From NCBI RefSeq assembly GCF_003363435.1, contig NZ_QRCT01000009.1, positions 1-64,000 on the forward strand: a stretch of 64,000 nt of DNA, given 5' to 3'. Position numbers and translations under genes: made by a program. This stretch comes from Anaerosacchariphilus polymeriproducens (GTDB lineage: Bacteria; Bacillota; Clostridia; Lachnospirales; Lachnospiraceae). Under the pieces are notes generated by a model. That model searched no databases and was not told the DNA's origin. It saw nothing but the letters and a program-made list of their open reading frames with translations. Positions 1-9,780 of this stretch are shown here, in pieces; the first letter of the stretch is position 1; the number at the start of each line of letters is the position of its first letter.

Positions 1-124
1 TTATGGATAACGATAAACCTTGTTACCGGACTTTTGGATATTTTAGAGTAAGAAAAATATTCAAAACCATACCCAAAATACCCTTAAACTACCCTTTTAC
101 GGAGTGGCTTTTCAATCTTACGTG

Positions 125-133
125 TGATATAAT
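125..133 (+). promoter_or_regulatory. Possible extended -10 promoter upstream of the LuxR-type regulator
   Basis: A TATAAT hexamer at 128-133 is preceded by TGA, which gives an extended -10 element (TGN-TATAAT). No good -35 lies 17 bases upstream (the bases there read TGGCTT). The leader to the start codon at 289 would be about 150 bases. The rest of 1-288 holds no gene that I can support. This is a motif match only. Confidence 0.3.
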
Positions 134-288
134 TTCGGTAAATTAAGACAATTAGTCTGAAAAAAATATAAAATATCTTTTATTTTCCGTAAAGGATGTA
201 TATAAATAACAGATCTCTCTTTTATATGTATAAGAAGCAGATTTGACGCAGCCAAAATCGTAGATGGGAGATAAAAAAGGAAGAGAAA

Positions 289-2691
289 ATGGAAAAGCGT
301 TTAGAATCCGGGTTAAAGACCGAAGAGGACTTCTACATACGACCAAGAAAAGCAAATAAAAAGATGAAGGCAGCCCAGACCATGTCGCAAACAGTATATA
401 TGTATGGAATCTCCGGTTGTGGAAAAACAGCATTTATTCGGGATTATATGGGAAAAAGACGGTATCACTATTACTCAGCAGAACAGTTGGATGAGGAAGA
501 ATTAGATTTTCCACTTAATGAAAAACAGATCATTGTAGTCATTGATGAATTGCATCAGTTAAGGACAGACGAGTTAAGAGAAGCGTTAATCAAAAAGATT
601 GAAATACTGGCAAGGCGACAAGATGTTTGGCTTATCTTGGCGGGAAGAAGTCGGCTGCCATCGTGGCTGTCACCTATTTATTATCGGAAAGTATTTACCG
701 TGATAGAAGAAGAGGATTTCTTGCTTTCAGAAGCTGAAATGATGAAATATCTAAACTGTTGGGGGATAACGCCTACACAAGAGGATTTTGACACTATCAT
801 GCGACTTAGTTACAGGCTTGGAATTGTAGTAAGGCTGGTTGCGATGGAACTTGCATCGGGTAGATCTTTTGATGCAACATATATTGAACGAATGCGAAAT
901 GATTTCTGGGATTATCTTGACTGCCATGTCTATGACCAGTGGGAGATTGAGATTCAGGAATTTCTCATGCAGGTATGTATTGTAGAAAAATTTGATAAAC
1001 ATCTGGCAGAGATGATTACAGGTAGAAGTGACGTAGAGAAAATGATTGGCACAGCTGAACAGCTGGGGAATTTTATGATATTTAAAGAGGCTGATTCAGA
1101 TAAAAGAATTTATGAAATCAGACTTCCCATGAGACGTTCCATGAGACGAAGACTTCTTCGAACATATCAGAAGGAGAGATGGGAACGACTCTATTATAAT
1201 GCAGGACTTTATTATGAACTGGAAGGTGATACACCAAACGCTCTGAAAATGTATGAGGCATGCCATGATACTGAGAGAATTGCGGGACTATTAATTTCCA
1301 ATGCAAGAAAAAACCCGGCAAGCGGACATTATTATGAACTGCGTAAATATTACCTTGCCCTGCCGGAAGAAAAGATTAGGGAAAGCATGGAATTAATAGC
1401 AGGCATGAGTATGCTCCAGTCCATGCTTTTAAGTATAGAAGAAAGCGAGCACTGGTATGAGGAACTTATGAATCTGGAAAGTTCCTTTACTGGAAGTGCA
1501 AAAAAAGTGGCAAAGGGTTGGCTTGTTTATCTGGACATTGGCCTTCCCCATCGTGGAAGTATGGCACTTGTAGATATTCTAAAAAATGCTGGTTCACTTT
1601 TAATGAAACGCAAGATTAGTTTGCCAGAATTTTCCGTTACCAGTAATCTTCCATCACAGATGAATGGAGGGAAAGATTTCTGCGAATGGAGTAAAAAAGA
1701 TAAAGAATTGGCAAAGAGTATTGGCAAAATCATAGAATTCACTTTAGGGAAATATGGAAAGGGACTTGTAAATCTTGCTCTTGCTGAAAGTTTTCTGGAA
1801 AAGGGTGAAGACAGCTATGAAATTACAAATCTGACCAATAAAGGTCTTATGCAGGCACAATCAGGTGGAAAAATCGAACAGTGTTTTGTGGCAGCAGGAA
1901 TTCTTTCCTGGCTTCATGTTTTAAATGACCATGTAGAGGATGCCAAAGAGCTGCTTTTGAACTTTCAAAAAAAGGCAGAAGAGAAGAAAGCCACAAAGTT
2001 GCTTCCCAATTTGACTGCGCTGCAGATTCGTATAGGCCTTTATCAGGGAAAAACGGCAGAGGCACTGGAATGGATGGAGCAGGCGCCGGAAGAAGAACTA
2101 GTATTCGCTACCATGGAGAGGTTTCGTTATCTGACGAAAGTTCGTATCTATCTTCTAACAGGGAAGTATGAAAAAGCAATCAGTCTGCTACAGCGTCTTC
2201 AGTATTATGCAGAAGTTATGAAGCGTACTTACATAACTATGGAAGTGGGACTTTTGCTTGCCATTACTCAGTATCGATTGGGGAATTCCAGATGGGATGA
2301 GATATTCCAAAAAACCTTAACACAAGCAGAGAGTTATTATTTTGTGCGCCTGATATCCAGGGAAGGGGCAGCGGTAAGTAAGATGCTTAAGGAAACGTCA
2401 TGGGAAAGTAAGAATCCAGAATATTTAAAGGAAATACTTGCAGAAACAGAAAAGATGGCACTTGCCTATCCGGGCTATCTAAAGGTAGCCACAGAAGAGG
2501 CAGTGTTTAGTGAAAATGCACTTAAGATACTAAAACTTCAGGCAGAAGGACTTTCCACCGCAGAGATTGCTGGAGAACTTGGACTCAAAATAGAAAACGT
2601 GAAATATCATAACAAGCAGAATTTTAAAAAGCTAGGAGTGAATAGTAAAACAGCTGCTGTTAACGAGGCAAGAAAGAGGAAGTTGATTTGA
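289..2691 (+). CDS. MalT/LuxR-type ATP-dependent transcriptional regulator
   Basis: This is an 800-residue protein built like MalT-family (LAL/STAND) activators. A Walker A motif, GISGCGKT, lies at residues 40-47, and VVIDELHQ near residue 85 is a plausible Walker B. A long helical TPR-like middle follows. The C-terminal 65 residues form a LuxR-type helix-turn-helix, with GLSTAEIAGELGL and a following recognition helix containing NVKYHNKQN. In this family ATP and a ligand drive oligomerisation and promoter activation in the cytoplasm. The start at 289 has AGGAAGAG upstream. The next gene, 76 bases downstream on the same strand, encodes a secreted repeat protein and is the obvious candidate target. 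The ligand cannot be read from sequence. The N-terminus diverges from typical MalT proteins, so the family is clearer than the role. Confidence 0.85.
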   Translation: MEKRLESGLKTEEDFYIRPRKANKKMKAAQTMSQTVYMYGISGCGKTAFIRDYMGKRRYHYYSAEQLDEEELDFPLNEKQIIVVIDELHQLRTDELREALIKKIEILARRQDVWLILAGRSRLPSWLSPIYYRKVFTVIEEEDFLLSEAEMMKYLNCWGITPTQEDFDTIMRLSYRLGIVVRLVAMELASGRSFDATYIERMRNDFWDYLDCHVYDQWEIEIQEFLMQVCIVEKFDKHLAEMITGRSDVEKMIGTAEQLGNFMIFKEADSDKRIYEIRLPMRRSMRRRLLRTYQKERWERLYYNAGLYYELEGDTPNALKMYEACHDTERIAGLLISNARKNPASGHYYELRKYYLALPEEKIRESMELIAGMSMLQSMLLSIEESEHWYEELMNLESSFTGSAKKVAKGWLVYLDIGLPHRGSMALVDILKNAGSLLMKRKISLPEFSVTSNLPSQMNGGKDFCEWSKKDKELAKSIGKIIEFTLGKYGKGLVNLALAESFLEKGEDSYEITNLTNKGLMQAQSGGKIEQCFVAAGILSWLHVLNDHVEDAKELLLNFQKKAEEKKATKLLPNLTALQIRIGLYQGKTAEALEWMEQAPEEELVFATMERFRYLTKVRIYLLTGKYEKAISLLQRLQYYAEVMKRTYITMEVGLLLAITQYRLGNSRWDEIFQKTLTQAESYYFVRLISREGAAVSKMLKETSWESKNPEYLKEILAETEKMALAYPGYLKVATEEAVFSENALKILKLQAEGLSTAEIAGELGLKIENVKYHNKQNFKKLGVNSKTAAVNEARKRKLI

Positions 2692-2766
2692 AAAAACTTA
2701 TTTGAAACCCGAATCCGGTCTAGGGAATGAACGATATATTTGTAAGATAAAGAAAGGAAGAAACGA

Positions 2767-5136
2767 ATGAAAATAAAAAGATTCATAAAAGCAATGGTAA
2801 TTACTCTAAGTACTGTAATGATGTTTGGGGTATCAAGTTTGATGGTTAATGCAGAAGGAGAGGAAGCAAGTGTGACCGAATCAGGTGGGGCAGTTACCTA
2901 CTATGGTACCATGGAAGAAGCTATTACAGCAGCACAAAGCAAAGAGGGCAGTACAGTTTCGTTGTTAAAAGATGTCACTACGGAGAGTAAATTTACGATA
3001 AATTCAGGCACCTTTACGATTAACTTAAATGAGAAAACATGGAGTTATTTAAATAATGGAACCTATTGGATGCTGGAGCAGTTGTCTACAGGAGAAATTA
3101 CTATTGAAAATGGAAATATAACTGGTGGGGCGGTAGTAGAACGGGGAGGTACATTAATTTTTAATAATGTAGACCTTAGTAATGACAATGCTCCTGCATT
3201 AATGTTTCATAATATTAACGACAGTAAAGTGATTTTTAACAGTGGTTCTGTTTGTGCAACAAATTATTATTTTTCTGTGGATATTGCAAAGGTTTATTCC
3301 AAAGACTGCAGTATGCAAATCAATGGAGGAACTTTTTCAGGAGGTAGCAATTCTAATATTAGGGTTGCGCAAGGAGCATATTTAGAAATGACGGGTGGTG
3401 AGATTCAAGGTACATTAGAGGTGAATCGTGCTAGTGCAAAACTTACAGGTGGAAGGTATGGTATGATAAAAGCTGTTACCTGTGGTAACGTAGATAATTT
3501 GTTAGGTGAGGGTTATGTATATCGTTCTACCAGTGAAGGTATGCCTTGGCTGCAAAATACTGCAGTTACTGAAGTGCGTGGCGTCACAGTACAGCAGGCA
3601 CCGATCCAAATTACTGCACAGCCTCAGGGGGCAGCTGTAAGCTATGGTTATGGTGCAGCGTATACATTAAGTGTAACGGCACAAAAGACTGGAACCGCAA
3701 TAGGAGAGATTTTATATCAGTGGTACAAAGTCAAAAGTGGAACGGAAACAGATGATGTAGCAATCGGAACCAACTCTAGTACTTATACGCTTTCTAAGGC
3801 TCTTCCAATTGCAACAGATGATAACTACTATTGTGCCGTTACTTGTGATGGCTATACCGTAAACACAAAAAATGTAAATTTTAATGTCGAAAAGGCTACG
3901 CCCGTTATAAATGTAAATGCAACCATTTCAGGAGAAGTAGGAAGTCGTCAGGCTGAATTATCAGTTGAAGTAAGTCCTGTAGGTGAGGGAATTTATCCTT
4001 CCGGAACATTAAGATTTGTTGACTGCACAAGCGGCAGTGAGGTGGATATGTCAGGTGCAACCGCAGTCAATATGACAGATGGCAAGGCAACCTATACATG
4101 GACGGGACTGGCCGATCAGATTTACAAGGTCAAGGTAGTTTACAGCGGAGATGGAAATTATAATACTGTCACCAGTGCTGAATTTGAAGTTGATACCATT
4201 AAAAAGAATCAATCAGCGCTTACTATAAAAAATATCGGGACAAAGACCTGCGCGGATCGTGCATTCCCTCTTAATACATCTGGTGGAAGTGGTAACGGAG
4301 CAGTTACTTTCACAAGTTCTAATCCTAGGATAGTCAGTATTTCCGGTAATATTGCAACCATTCATAAGATAGGCAGCGTGACCATTACAGCCACTAAGGA
4401 AGCAGATAATACGTACCTTAAAGCGACAACATCTGTATTGTTAACGATTTCAAAGGCGAAGATTGTCAGTGCAACCATATCAGGAATTTCAAGCATGAAT
4501 TATACTGGAAAACCCATAACACAGCTAAAGATGGTTTTGAAAGTAGATGGAAAAGTGTTGAAGAACGGAACTGATTATACCATTACTTATCAGAACAATA
4601 AGAATATTGGTAGAGCAACAGTCATCATTAATGGAAAAGGAAGCTATACAGGAACAGTGAAGAAGAGCTTTAAAATCAAAGTAAGTAAAGGTAAGATTTA
4701 TACAATAAACAATCTTAAATACAAAGTAACAAATGCAGTGTCTAATGGAAAAGGAACCGTAACCTTAACTGGTTCTTCCAAATCAAAATCCCAATTAAAA
4801 GGAACGTTAAAGATTTGTAATACCGTTAAGATTGGTGGAAAGCGTTTTCAGATTACAGCTATCAAAGCAAAGGCATTTAAAGGATACACGAAACTTATGC
4901 AGGTAATCATCGGAAAGAATGTTACTACAATTGGAAACCAAGCATTTTCAGGATGTAAAAATCTGAAGACGATAACCATTGAATCAAAGAAATTAAAGAC
5001 TGTTGAAAAGAATGCATTCAAGAGAATATACAAAAAAGCAGTGATAAAAGTTCCATCAGCAAAGGTAACTGCTTACAAGAAACTATTTAAAAGTAGAACT
5101 GGAATGACAAAAATCATAAATATTAAGAAGAAATAA
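2767..5136 (+). CDS. Large secreted cell-surface repeat protein, Ig-like and BspA-type LRR modules
   Basis: This 789-residue protein starts with a clear signal peptide (KIKR, a hydrophobic stretch, and likely cleavage after VNA at residue 29). Residues about 45-265 look like a beta-helix or pectin-lyase-like region with repeated NGG/TGG turns. Ig-like stretches of the Big/MBG kind follow. Around residues 560-640 there is an MBG/YDG-type module (NYTGKPI, NGTDYTITYQNN, GKGSYTGT). The end, about 690-775, resembles BspA-type leucine-rich repeats (AFKGYTKLMQVIIGKNVTTI, AFSGCKNLKTITI). There is no LPXTG motif or cell-wall-binding repeat, so the anchoring mode is unknown. The RBS AAAGGAAG lies just upstream. 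It is probably an adhesin or surface-display protein controlled by the upstream LuxR-type regulator; the substrate or partner is unknown. Confidence 0.8.
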   Translation: MKIKRFIKAMVITLSTVMMFGVSSLMVNAEGEEASVTESGGAVTYYGTMEEAITAAQSKEGSTVSLLKDVTTESKFTINSGTFTINLNEKTWSYLNNGTYWMLEQLSTGEITIENGNITGGAVVERGGTLIFNNVDLSNDNAPALMFHNINDSKVIFNSGSVCATNYYFSVDIAKVYSKDCSMQINGGTFSGGSNSNIRVAQGAYLEMTGGEIQGTLEVNRASAKLTGGRYGMIKAVTCGNVDNLLGEGYVYRSTSEGMPWLQNTAVTEVRGVTVQQAPIQITAQPQGAAVSYGYGAAYTLSVTAQKTGTAIGEILYQWYKVKSGTETDDVAIGTNSSTYTLSKALPIATDDNYYCAVTCDGYTVNTKNVNFNVEKATPVINVNATISGEVGSRQAELSVEVSPVGEGIYPSGTLRFVDCTSGSEVDMSGATAVNMTDGKATYTWTGLADQIYKVKVVYSGDGNYNTVTSAEFEVDTIKKNQSALTIKNIGTKTCADRAFPLNTSGGSGNGAVTFTSSNPRIVSISGNIATIHKIGSVTITATKEADNTYLKATTSVLLTISKAKIVSATISGISSMNYTGKPITQLKMVLKVDGKVLKNGTDYTITYQNNKNIGRATVIINGKGSYTGTVKKSFKIKVSKGKIYTINNLKYKVTNAVSNGKGTVTLTGSSKSKSQLKGTLKICNTVKIGGKRFQITAIKAKAFKGYTKLMQVIIGKNVTTIGNQAFSGCKNLKTITIESKKLKTVEKNAFKRIYKKAVIKVPSAKVTAYKKLFKSRTGMTKIINIKKK

Positions 5137-5285
5137 TTCATTACAAGAATGTGATTTGAAGATGAGCTTTTCGTATGGTAGAAAATATAGCTTAAAACAT
5201 AGTTACAATGAACATCTGTATCTCGAAAAAAATTCGGTATATGGGTGTTTTTTATATAATTTATTATTTGCTGAGGAAAGATTAA

Positions 5286-5513
5286 ATTAATGGACTTTCG
5301 TCTTCAGCAGGAATCTTAGAATGGCTAGCGGTATTTGGAATTTTTGGGATATTTACACTTACTTTAATTTGGATTGCTGTAATTGCGAGACTTGCTGCTA
5401 AGACACCAGATGGTGCAGGGGCGTTCTCTTACCCAATCATCTTCTTACCATTCATCAGTTCTACGTTTGTACTAACAGATACGATGCAACAGGCCTTTTT
5501 GTTATGGATATAA
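5286..5513 (+). pseudogene. Remnant of an ABC-2 type transporter permease
   Basis: An open stretch of 75 codons begins directly after a stop codon at 5283-5285 and has no start codon of its own. It reads as membrane segments typical of ABC-2 permeases, including LEWLAVFGIFGIFTLTLIW and then KTPDGAGAFSYPIIFLPFIS, which matches the conserved permease segment with a proline and a phenylalanine-rich helix. The first half of the gene and the ATPase partner are missing. The rest of the 5137-5688 gap holds nothing else that I recognise. Confidence 0.7.
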
Positions 5514-5688
5514 AAATATCATAAAAGGAAGGTAAAGTCAAATTAGTTATGGAACTGTTAAAATCTAGATGCCTGATGTAAATAGAAAATGAAGCAGGTA
5601 TAGTAAATACTTATGTCTTATGATAGGATAGGTTAATAGTTACAGTAAACTAATACAAACTAAGCATTAAAAAAGGTGAGTCTAAAGA

Positions 5689-6588
5689 ATGAATATTGCA
5701 AAAGAAAAAGAAAATAAGGTTCACGGAACGGAAAGTTTTCCCTGCAGTTATTATAATCATAATCCAGAACAAGGTCAGTTAGAAGTTAAGATGCATTGGC
5801 ATCTGGAAAATGAAATCGTACATTTAATAGACGGTCAATTTACAGTTGAGATAAATGGAGAGCGTAAAGTTTATGAGAAAGGCTATTTATTTATTAATAG
5901 AGATGAACTTCATTCTATTTCATCAAATAATGGAGCTAGCGAGGATGCGGTTATATTCAGAATGGAAATGTTGAAATTCTGGGAACAGACAGAGTTACAA
6001 TTAAAAGTGATACAGCCATTAGTAAAAGGAGAACTAAAATTTTCTAAATTCATCTCGGAAGAAAAAAAGGAATTTCATTATATAGACAAATATTATAAAA
6101 ATATAGTGAATTGTCATAATGGTTTGAAAACTAAAAATGATGGGGCTTGCGGGAAAGTTTCTACATCACAAGGAAATCAGTTAGAAATCATAGGAAATTT
6201 GATTGCTATTTTAGGGATACTAATGAATAATCAATTATTGATAAAAGCAGACAATCATTTAGTAGACAAACGTATTTATAATATAAAGAATGCATTTACT
6301 TTTATCGAAAAAAACTATGATATGCCTATTAGTGTAGGAGCGATTGCAAGTGAAGTAGGTATGAACGAGCAATACTTTTCTAGAGTATTTAAAGAAATAG
6401 TTGGAATACCCCCCATGGAATATGTAAATATCTATAGAATTAAAAATGCTAAACATTTATTATCAAGTACAAATAAAACAGTCACAGAGATTGCATTAGA
6501 GTGTGGATTTCATAATATGGGAAATTTTATAAGGAATTTTAAAAAAGAAACGAAGGTAACACCTAAAGAATATCGGAAAAGGTCTTAA
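5689..6588 (+). CDS. AraC-family transcriptional regulator with N-terminal cupin
   Basis: The 299-residue protein has an N-terminal cupin sensor (residues about 15-90, with MHWHLENEIVHLIDG and GYLFINRDELHSI). Residues about 195-299 form a paired AraC helix-turn-helix (AIASEVGMNEQYFSRVFKE and VTEIALECGFHNMGNFIRNF). Such proteins bind DNA in response to a small effector, often a sugar. The start has AAAGGTGAG upstream. The gene is followed 113 bases later by an aldo/keto reductase on the same strand, which is the likely target. The pair sits between two decayed permease fragments, so it may have moved in as a cassette. The effector is unknown. Confidence 0.87.
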   Translation: MNIAKEKENKVHGTESFPCSYYNHNPEQGQLEVKMHWHLENEIVHLIDGQFTVEINGERKVYEKGYLFINRDELHSISSNNGASEDAVIFRMEMLKFWEQTELQLKVIQPLVKGELKFSKFISEEKKEFHYIDKYYKNIVNCHNGLKTKNDGACGKVSTSQGNQLEIIGNLIAILGILMNNQLLIKADNHLVDKRIYNIKNAFTFIEKNYDMPISVGAIASEVGMNEQYFSRVFKEIVGIPPMEYVNIYRIKNAKHLLSSTNKTVTEIALECGFHNMGNFIRNFKKETKVTPKEYRKRS

Positions 6589-6701
6589 TATCGTAGAAAA
6601 CCCTCATGAATTCGTAAGATAATAGGTAAATTTTGAAATATAATTATTACTGCAAAGTAATTCAGTGGTAAACCTATTAAAAAAATTTAGGGGGAATTTA
6701 G

Positions 6702-7523
6702 ATGAAAAAATTAAAGTTAAATAACGGAGTAGAAATTCCACAATTGGGATTGGGAGTATTTCGGACAGAAGTGGGAGAGCAGACAGAGAATGCTGTAAAG
6801 TGGGCACTAAAAGCAGGGTATAGACATATTGATGCAGCAAAAATTTATAATAATGAAAAAAGTGTTGGGAAGGCAATTAGAGAGAGTGGAGTAAAAAGGG
6901 AAGATATTTTTGTAACTACAAAGTTATGGAATGATGATATTATTCAAAGAAGAACGAAAGAAGCCTTTTATGAAAGTTTAGAAGCCCTGCAAATGGATTA
7001 TGTAGATTTATACTTAATTCACTGGCCTGTTGAAGGTTCAGACGAGGCATGGCATGAAATGGAAATGCTCTATTTAGCGGGAAAAATTAGAGCAATAGGA
7101 ATAAGTAACTTCCATAAACAGAATATAGAACGCTTAGAAAAAGCAGCATCAATTATACCTGCAGTAAATCAAATTGAATCACATCCATTATTGAATAATC
7201 AGAAACTGATAGACTTCTGTAAAGCAAAAGGAATACAGGTACAAGTATGGAGTCCTCTGGGAGGAACTGGGAGTAATTTGCTGCAAAATGAAATACTAAC
7301 ACAGATGGCAACGAAGTATGATAAAACGCCTGCGCAAATCGTTATTAGATGGAATATTCAAAGAGATGTAATTGTAATTCCAAAATCAGCCCATGAAAAT
7401 AGAATCATTTCAAATAAGGATGTCTTTGATTTTGAACTTGAACAGGAAGATATGAGTATTATACATGAAATGGATAAAAATTTTAGAGTAGGCCCAAACC
7501 CTGACGATTATAATTTTAAATAA
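6702..7523 (+). CDS. Aldo/keto reductase, 2,5-diketo-D-gluconate reductase-like
   Basis: This cytoplasmic 273-residue protein has a complete aldo/keto reductase barrel of usual length. The catalytic tetrad is visible: Asp and Tyr in GYRHIDAAKIYNNE, Lys in TTKLWND and His in YLIHWPVEG. Near the C-terminus IPKSAHENRI is the family's NADPH-binding segment. It should reduce an aldehyde or ketone with NADPH. The nearest characterised subgroup is the AKR5-type 2,5-diketogluconate or methylglyoxal reductases, but substrate cannot be assigned. RBS AGGGGG lies 10 bases before the ATG. The AraC gene upstream probably controls it. Confidence 0.9.
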   Translation: MKKLKLNNGVEIPQLGLGVFRTEVGEQTENAVKWALKAGYRHIDAAKIYNNEKSVGKAIRESGVKREDIFVTTKLWNDDIIQRRTKEAFYESLEALQMDYVDLYLIHWPVEGSDEAWHEMEMLYLAGKIRAIGISNFHKQNIERLEKAASIIPAVNQIESHPLLNNQKLIDFCKAKGIQVQVWSPLGGTGSNLLQNEILTQMATKYDKTPAQIVIRWNIQRDVIVIPKSAHENRIISNKDVFDFELEQEDMSIIHEMDKNFRVGPNPDDYNFK

Positions 7524-7524
7524 A

Positions 7525-7760
7525 ATTTGGAGAGAACTCAGATTACTCTTTTCAGTTATCAGTCATAATGTCGTTGTAGGATATTTGGTGTCATTTGTAT
7601 ATGTAATACTGAATTGGAGTGGGGCAATTCCAAAAACATCGAAGTTTTATCTGTTTTCAATGATGGAGGGGATTTAACTACAAAAACTTATTTCTTGCTT
7701 ATGTCATTAATTGGTATTTTAGCAATTTACTTTATTATAGATATTTCTTCTTTAAAGTAA
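7525..7760 (+). pseudogene. Frameshifted C-terminal remnant of an ABC-2 type permease
   Basis: In one frame the DNA reads WRELRLLFSVISHN followed by VGYLVSFVYVILNWSGAIPK and a segment ending YLFSMMEG. After a one-base shift near 7671 it continues as DLTTKTYFLLMSLIGILAIY and ends at TAA 7758-7760. This is the pattern of the last two membrane helices of an ABC-2 permease. There is no start codon and the N-terminal part is absent. Its end overlaps, on the opposite strand, the last codons of the GHKL kinase gene, which suggests that the junction arose by deletion or insertion. Confidence 0.6.
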
Positions 7761-9036
7761 TAATTGTATGAAAAGTCAGATCATCCTCATTGTAATAAAT
7801 CTGCATCTCACCTTGATATTTTCTGACAATATTTCTTATACTTTTCATACCTAACCCATGATTAAGTTTATCGGATTTATTTGTGGATAACTTCTTGCTA
7901 TTTTGGGAAAAAGGATTTTTTTGACAGGAGTTAATAACAGTTATTATAATAAAAGGTGTTTTGGTTCTTTGGGTAATATTAAGTTCTATAATGGAATTAG
8001 GTATAAGTATAGCAGCATCAAAAGCATTATCCAGCAGATTACAAAACAAAGAAGTAAGGTCATTGTCTGAAATAAAATTTATTGTTCCACTGCGTACATC
8101 GGTGTGGAAAGTGAGATGCTCATTATTACATTTTATTTGATAGCGGTATAGTATGGCATTAAGTATTTCGTTATCGCATAATTGCTCAGATACCTGTAGG
8201 CTGGATGATAAATTTAATTGTTCAATATAAGCAGTTATTTGTTCGTGCTCTTTCTTATCATTTAATAAAGAAATTGATTGCAGATGTTTCTTAATATCAT
8301 GAATCAAGATACTCTGGTCTTCTGTTTGATGTAAAAGCATTTTATAATATTCTGTTAAATTATTTTCTTTTTGAATTAGCAGTTGCATTTGGGTGAATTC
8401 TCTGCTTTTATTAAGGTTATACTGGTTTATTCCGAATATAAGTAAGTTTACCAAAAGCAAAAGAATAGAACTTATTACAATCATCCAGTCATGGAATGCT
8501 GATAATACATATTCTTTACAAATATTAAAGATAGTAAGCATTACTATAAGGGTGGTCATTGGAACCAGTCCTAGGGGGAAAGTGCTTATGTCATACTGCT
8601 GATTATATTCTTTCCTGTCTTTAAAAAGGTGATATAGAATGCACAAAATCGAGAAATATATTATTTTACTAAACACAGTAAGAATAATAAGATTACGGAA
8701 GTGTGTGACATTTGCGACAAAATGTGAGATGACATTTAAAACCACTAATTCACTAATCCCCATAACAACCGTGGTAATTGCAGAATGAAATAATGCAAGT
8801 GACCATTTTAATTGATACATAGTAATAAGAAAAGTAAAGTTGACTAGAAGAAAAAAGATGGTGTTAAGCTCTGAAATCTGAAAAAATGAAACTAAATACA
8901 GCAAAAGATACATTCCAATAAGCACATAAATTTCTCTCTTTTTCGAGTATAAGGAAACAAAGAGAGCAGAAGTATATTGCCAGAGGATAAAGGCTTCAAT
9001 TAAAATGATAAAAAAATAGAAAATGGCTGTTTCCAT
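7735..9036 (-). CDS. AgrC-like GHKL sensor histidine kinase
   Basis: The 433-residue protein has about six membrane helices in residues 1-210, a coiled linker, and a cytoplasmic kinase half. The phosphoacceptor His lies in LIHDIKKHLQSI. The N box is FCNLLDNAFDAA and the G box is NHGLGMKSIRNIVRKYQGEM, which places it in the HPK10/GHKL (AgrC, ComD) class. These kinases usually bind a secreted cyclic or linear peptide pheromone. It is translated after the LytTR regulator from a start 6 bases beyond that gene's stop, so the two form an operon. The AgrD-like gene at 10104-10256 on the opposite strand is a candidate ligand source. Confidence 0.88.
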   Translation of the reverse strand: METAIFYFFIILIEAFILWQYTSALFVSLYSKKREIYVLIGMYLLLYLVSFFQISELNTIFFLLVNFTFLITMYQLKWSLALFHSAITTVVMGISELVVLNVISHFVANVTHFRNLIILTVFSKIIYFSILCILYHLFKDRKEYNQQYDISTFPLGLVPMTTLIVMLTIFNICKEYVLSAFHDWMIVISSILLLLVNLLIFGINQYNLNKSREFTQMQLLIQKENNLTEYYKMLLHQTEDQSILIHDIKKHLQSISLLNDKKEHEQITAYIEQLNLSSSLQVSEQLCDNEILNAILYRYQIKCNNEHLTFHTDVRSGTINFISDNDLTSLFCNLLDNAFDAAILIPNSIIELNITQRTKTPFIIITVINSCQKNPFSQNSKKLSTNKSDKLNHGLGMKSIRNIVRKYQGEMQIYYNEDDLTFHTIITLKKKYL

Positions 9037-9042
9037 GCAGAA

Positions 9043-9750
9043 TTACCTCATACTTTCCAGATATAGAAGATATGCGTCTTTAAAGCTTTTATATTTTCGT
9101 CTTGTCAGATATGCATCATATTGATTTTCAGCTAAATGTATAAGGGAATGGTCGAAATTGGAGACGTGTTCCATATTTATGATAAAACTTCTGTGAGTTT
9201 GAAAAAAATTATTTCTGGGAAGCGAATCAAGCCAGTATTTCATATTATGAATAGATTCATAATCGTTTTTTTCAGTATGTATGATGACACGTCGTCCCTG
9301 TGCTTCTACAAATATAATATCGGAAGTAAGAATCGTATGGACTCCCTGTTTGGTTTCTATGGGGAGTTTTATCATTGAAGTATTGTATAGATTTAGTGCA
9401 TCCTTCATATTATTTTCAAAACGCTTCTTATCTAACGGTTTAAATAGGTAACGAAATACCTGAATGCGCATGGCGTCATCCAAGTATTTAAGGTACGAAG
9501 TTACGATAAATATGATAATGTTATTATTTCTTTTTTTCAATTCACTTCCAGTATAAATTCCATTTAATCCAGGCATCTCTACGTCAAGAAAAAGAATATC
9601 CTTTTCCCCCTGATCTGCAAGAAGGGATTCTCCATTCGTGAAGCAAAAAATTTCCGGGCAGTTAGCGTTTGTATGTTTAAAATAATCCTGTATGTATTCA
9701 CAAAGCTGCTTGCTTATTAGTGAATCATCATCGCAGATAAGTATACGCAT
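9043..9750 (-). CDS. LytTR-family response regulator, AgrA-like
   Basis: A receiver domain (residues about 1-120) has the acidic pocket ILICDDD, the phosphoacceptor Asp in DILFLDVEMPGLNG and the conserved Lys in FKPLDKKRF. A LytTR DNA-binding domain follows (residues about 135-235), with FVEAQGRRVIIHT and FFQTHRSFIINMEHV. I prefer ATG at 9750 over TTG at 9759, because GGAG lies 9 bases before that ATG. It is cotranscribed with the GHKL kinase downstream. Such regulators bind paired direct repeats upstream of agr-type and bacteriocin genes; likely targets here are the divergent autoinducer and secreted-protein genes. Confidence 0.9.
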   Translation of the reverse strand: MRILICDDDSLISKQLCEYIQDYFKHTNANCPEIFCFTNGESLLADQGEKDILFLDVEMPGLNGIYTGSELKKRNNNIIIFIVTSYLKYLDDAMRIQVFRYLFKPLDKKRFENNMKDALNLYNTSMIKLPIETKQGVHTILTSDIIFVEAQGRRVIIHTEKNDYESIHNMKYWLDSLPRNNFFQTHRSFIINMEHVSNFDHSLIHLAENQYDAYLTRRKYKSFKDAYLLYLESMR

Positions 9751-9780
9751 TTTAATCAACTCCGTTCTTAAATATCATGA

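Noticed and set aside
2767-5136. LPXTG-anchored surface protein
   Set aside because: The C-terminus ends in lysine-rich sequence with no LPXTG motif or hydrophobic tail.
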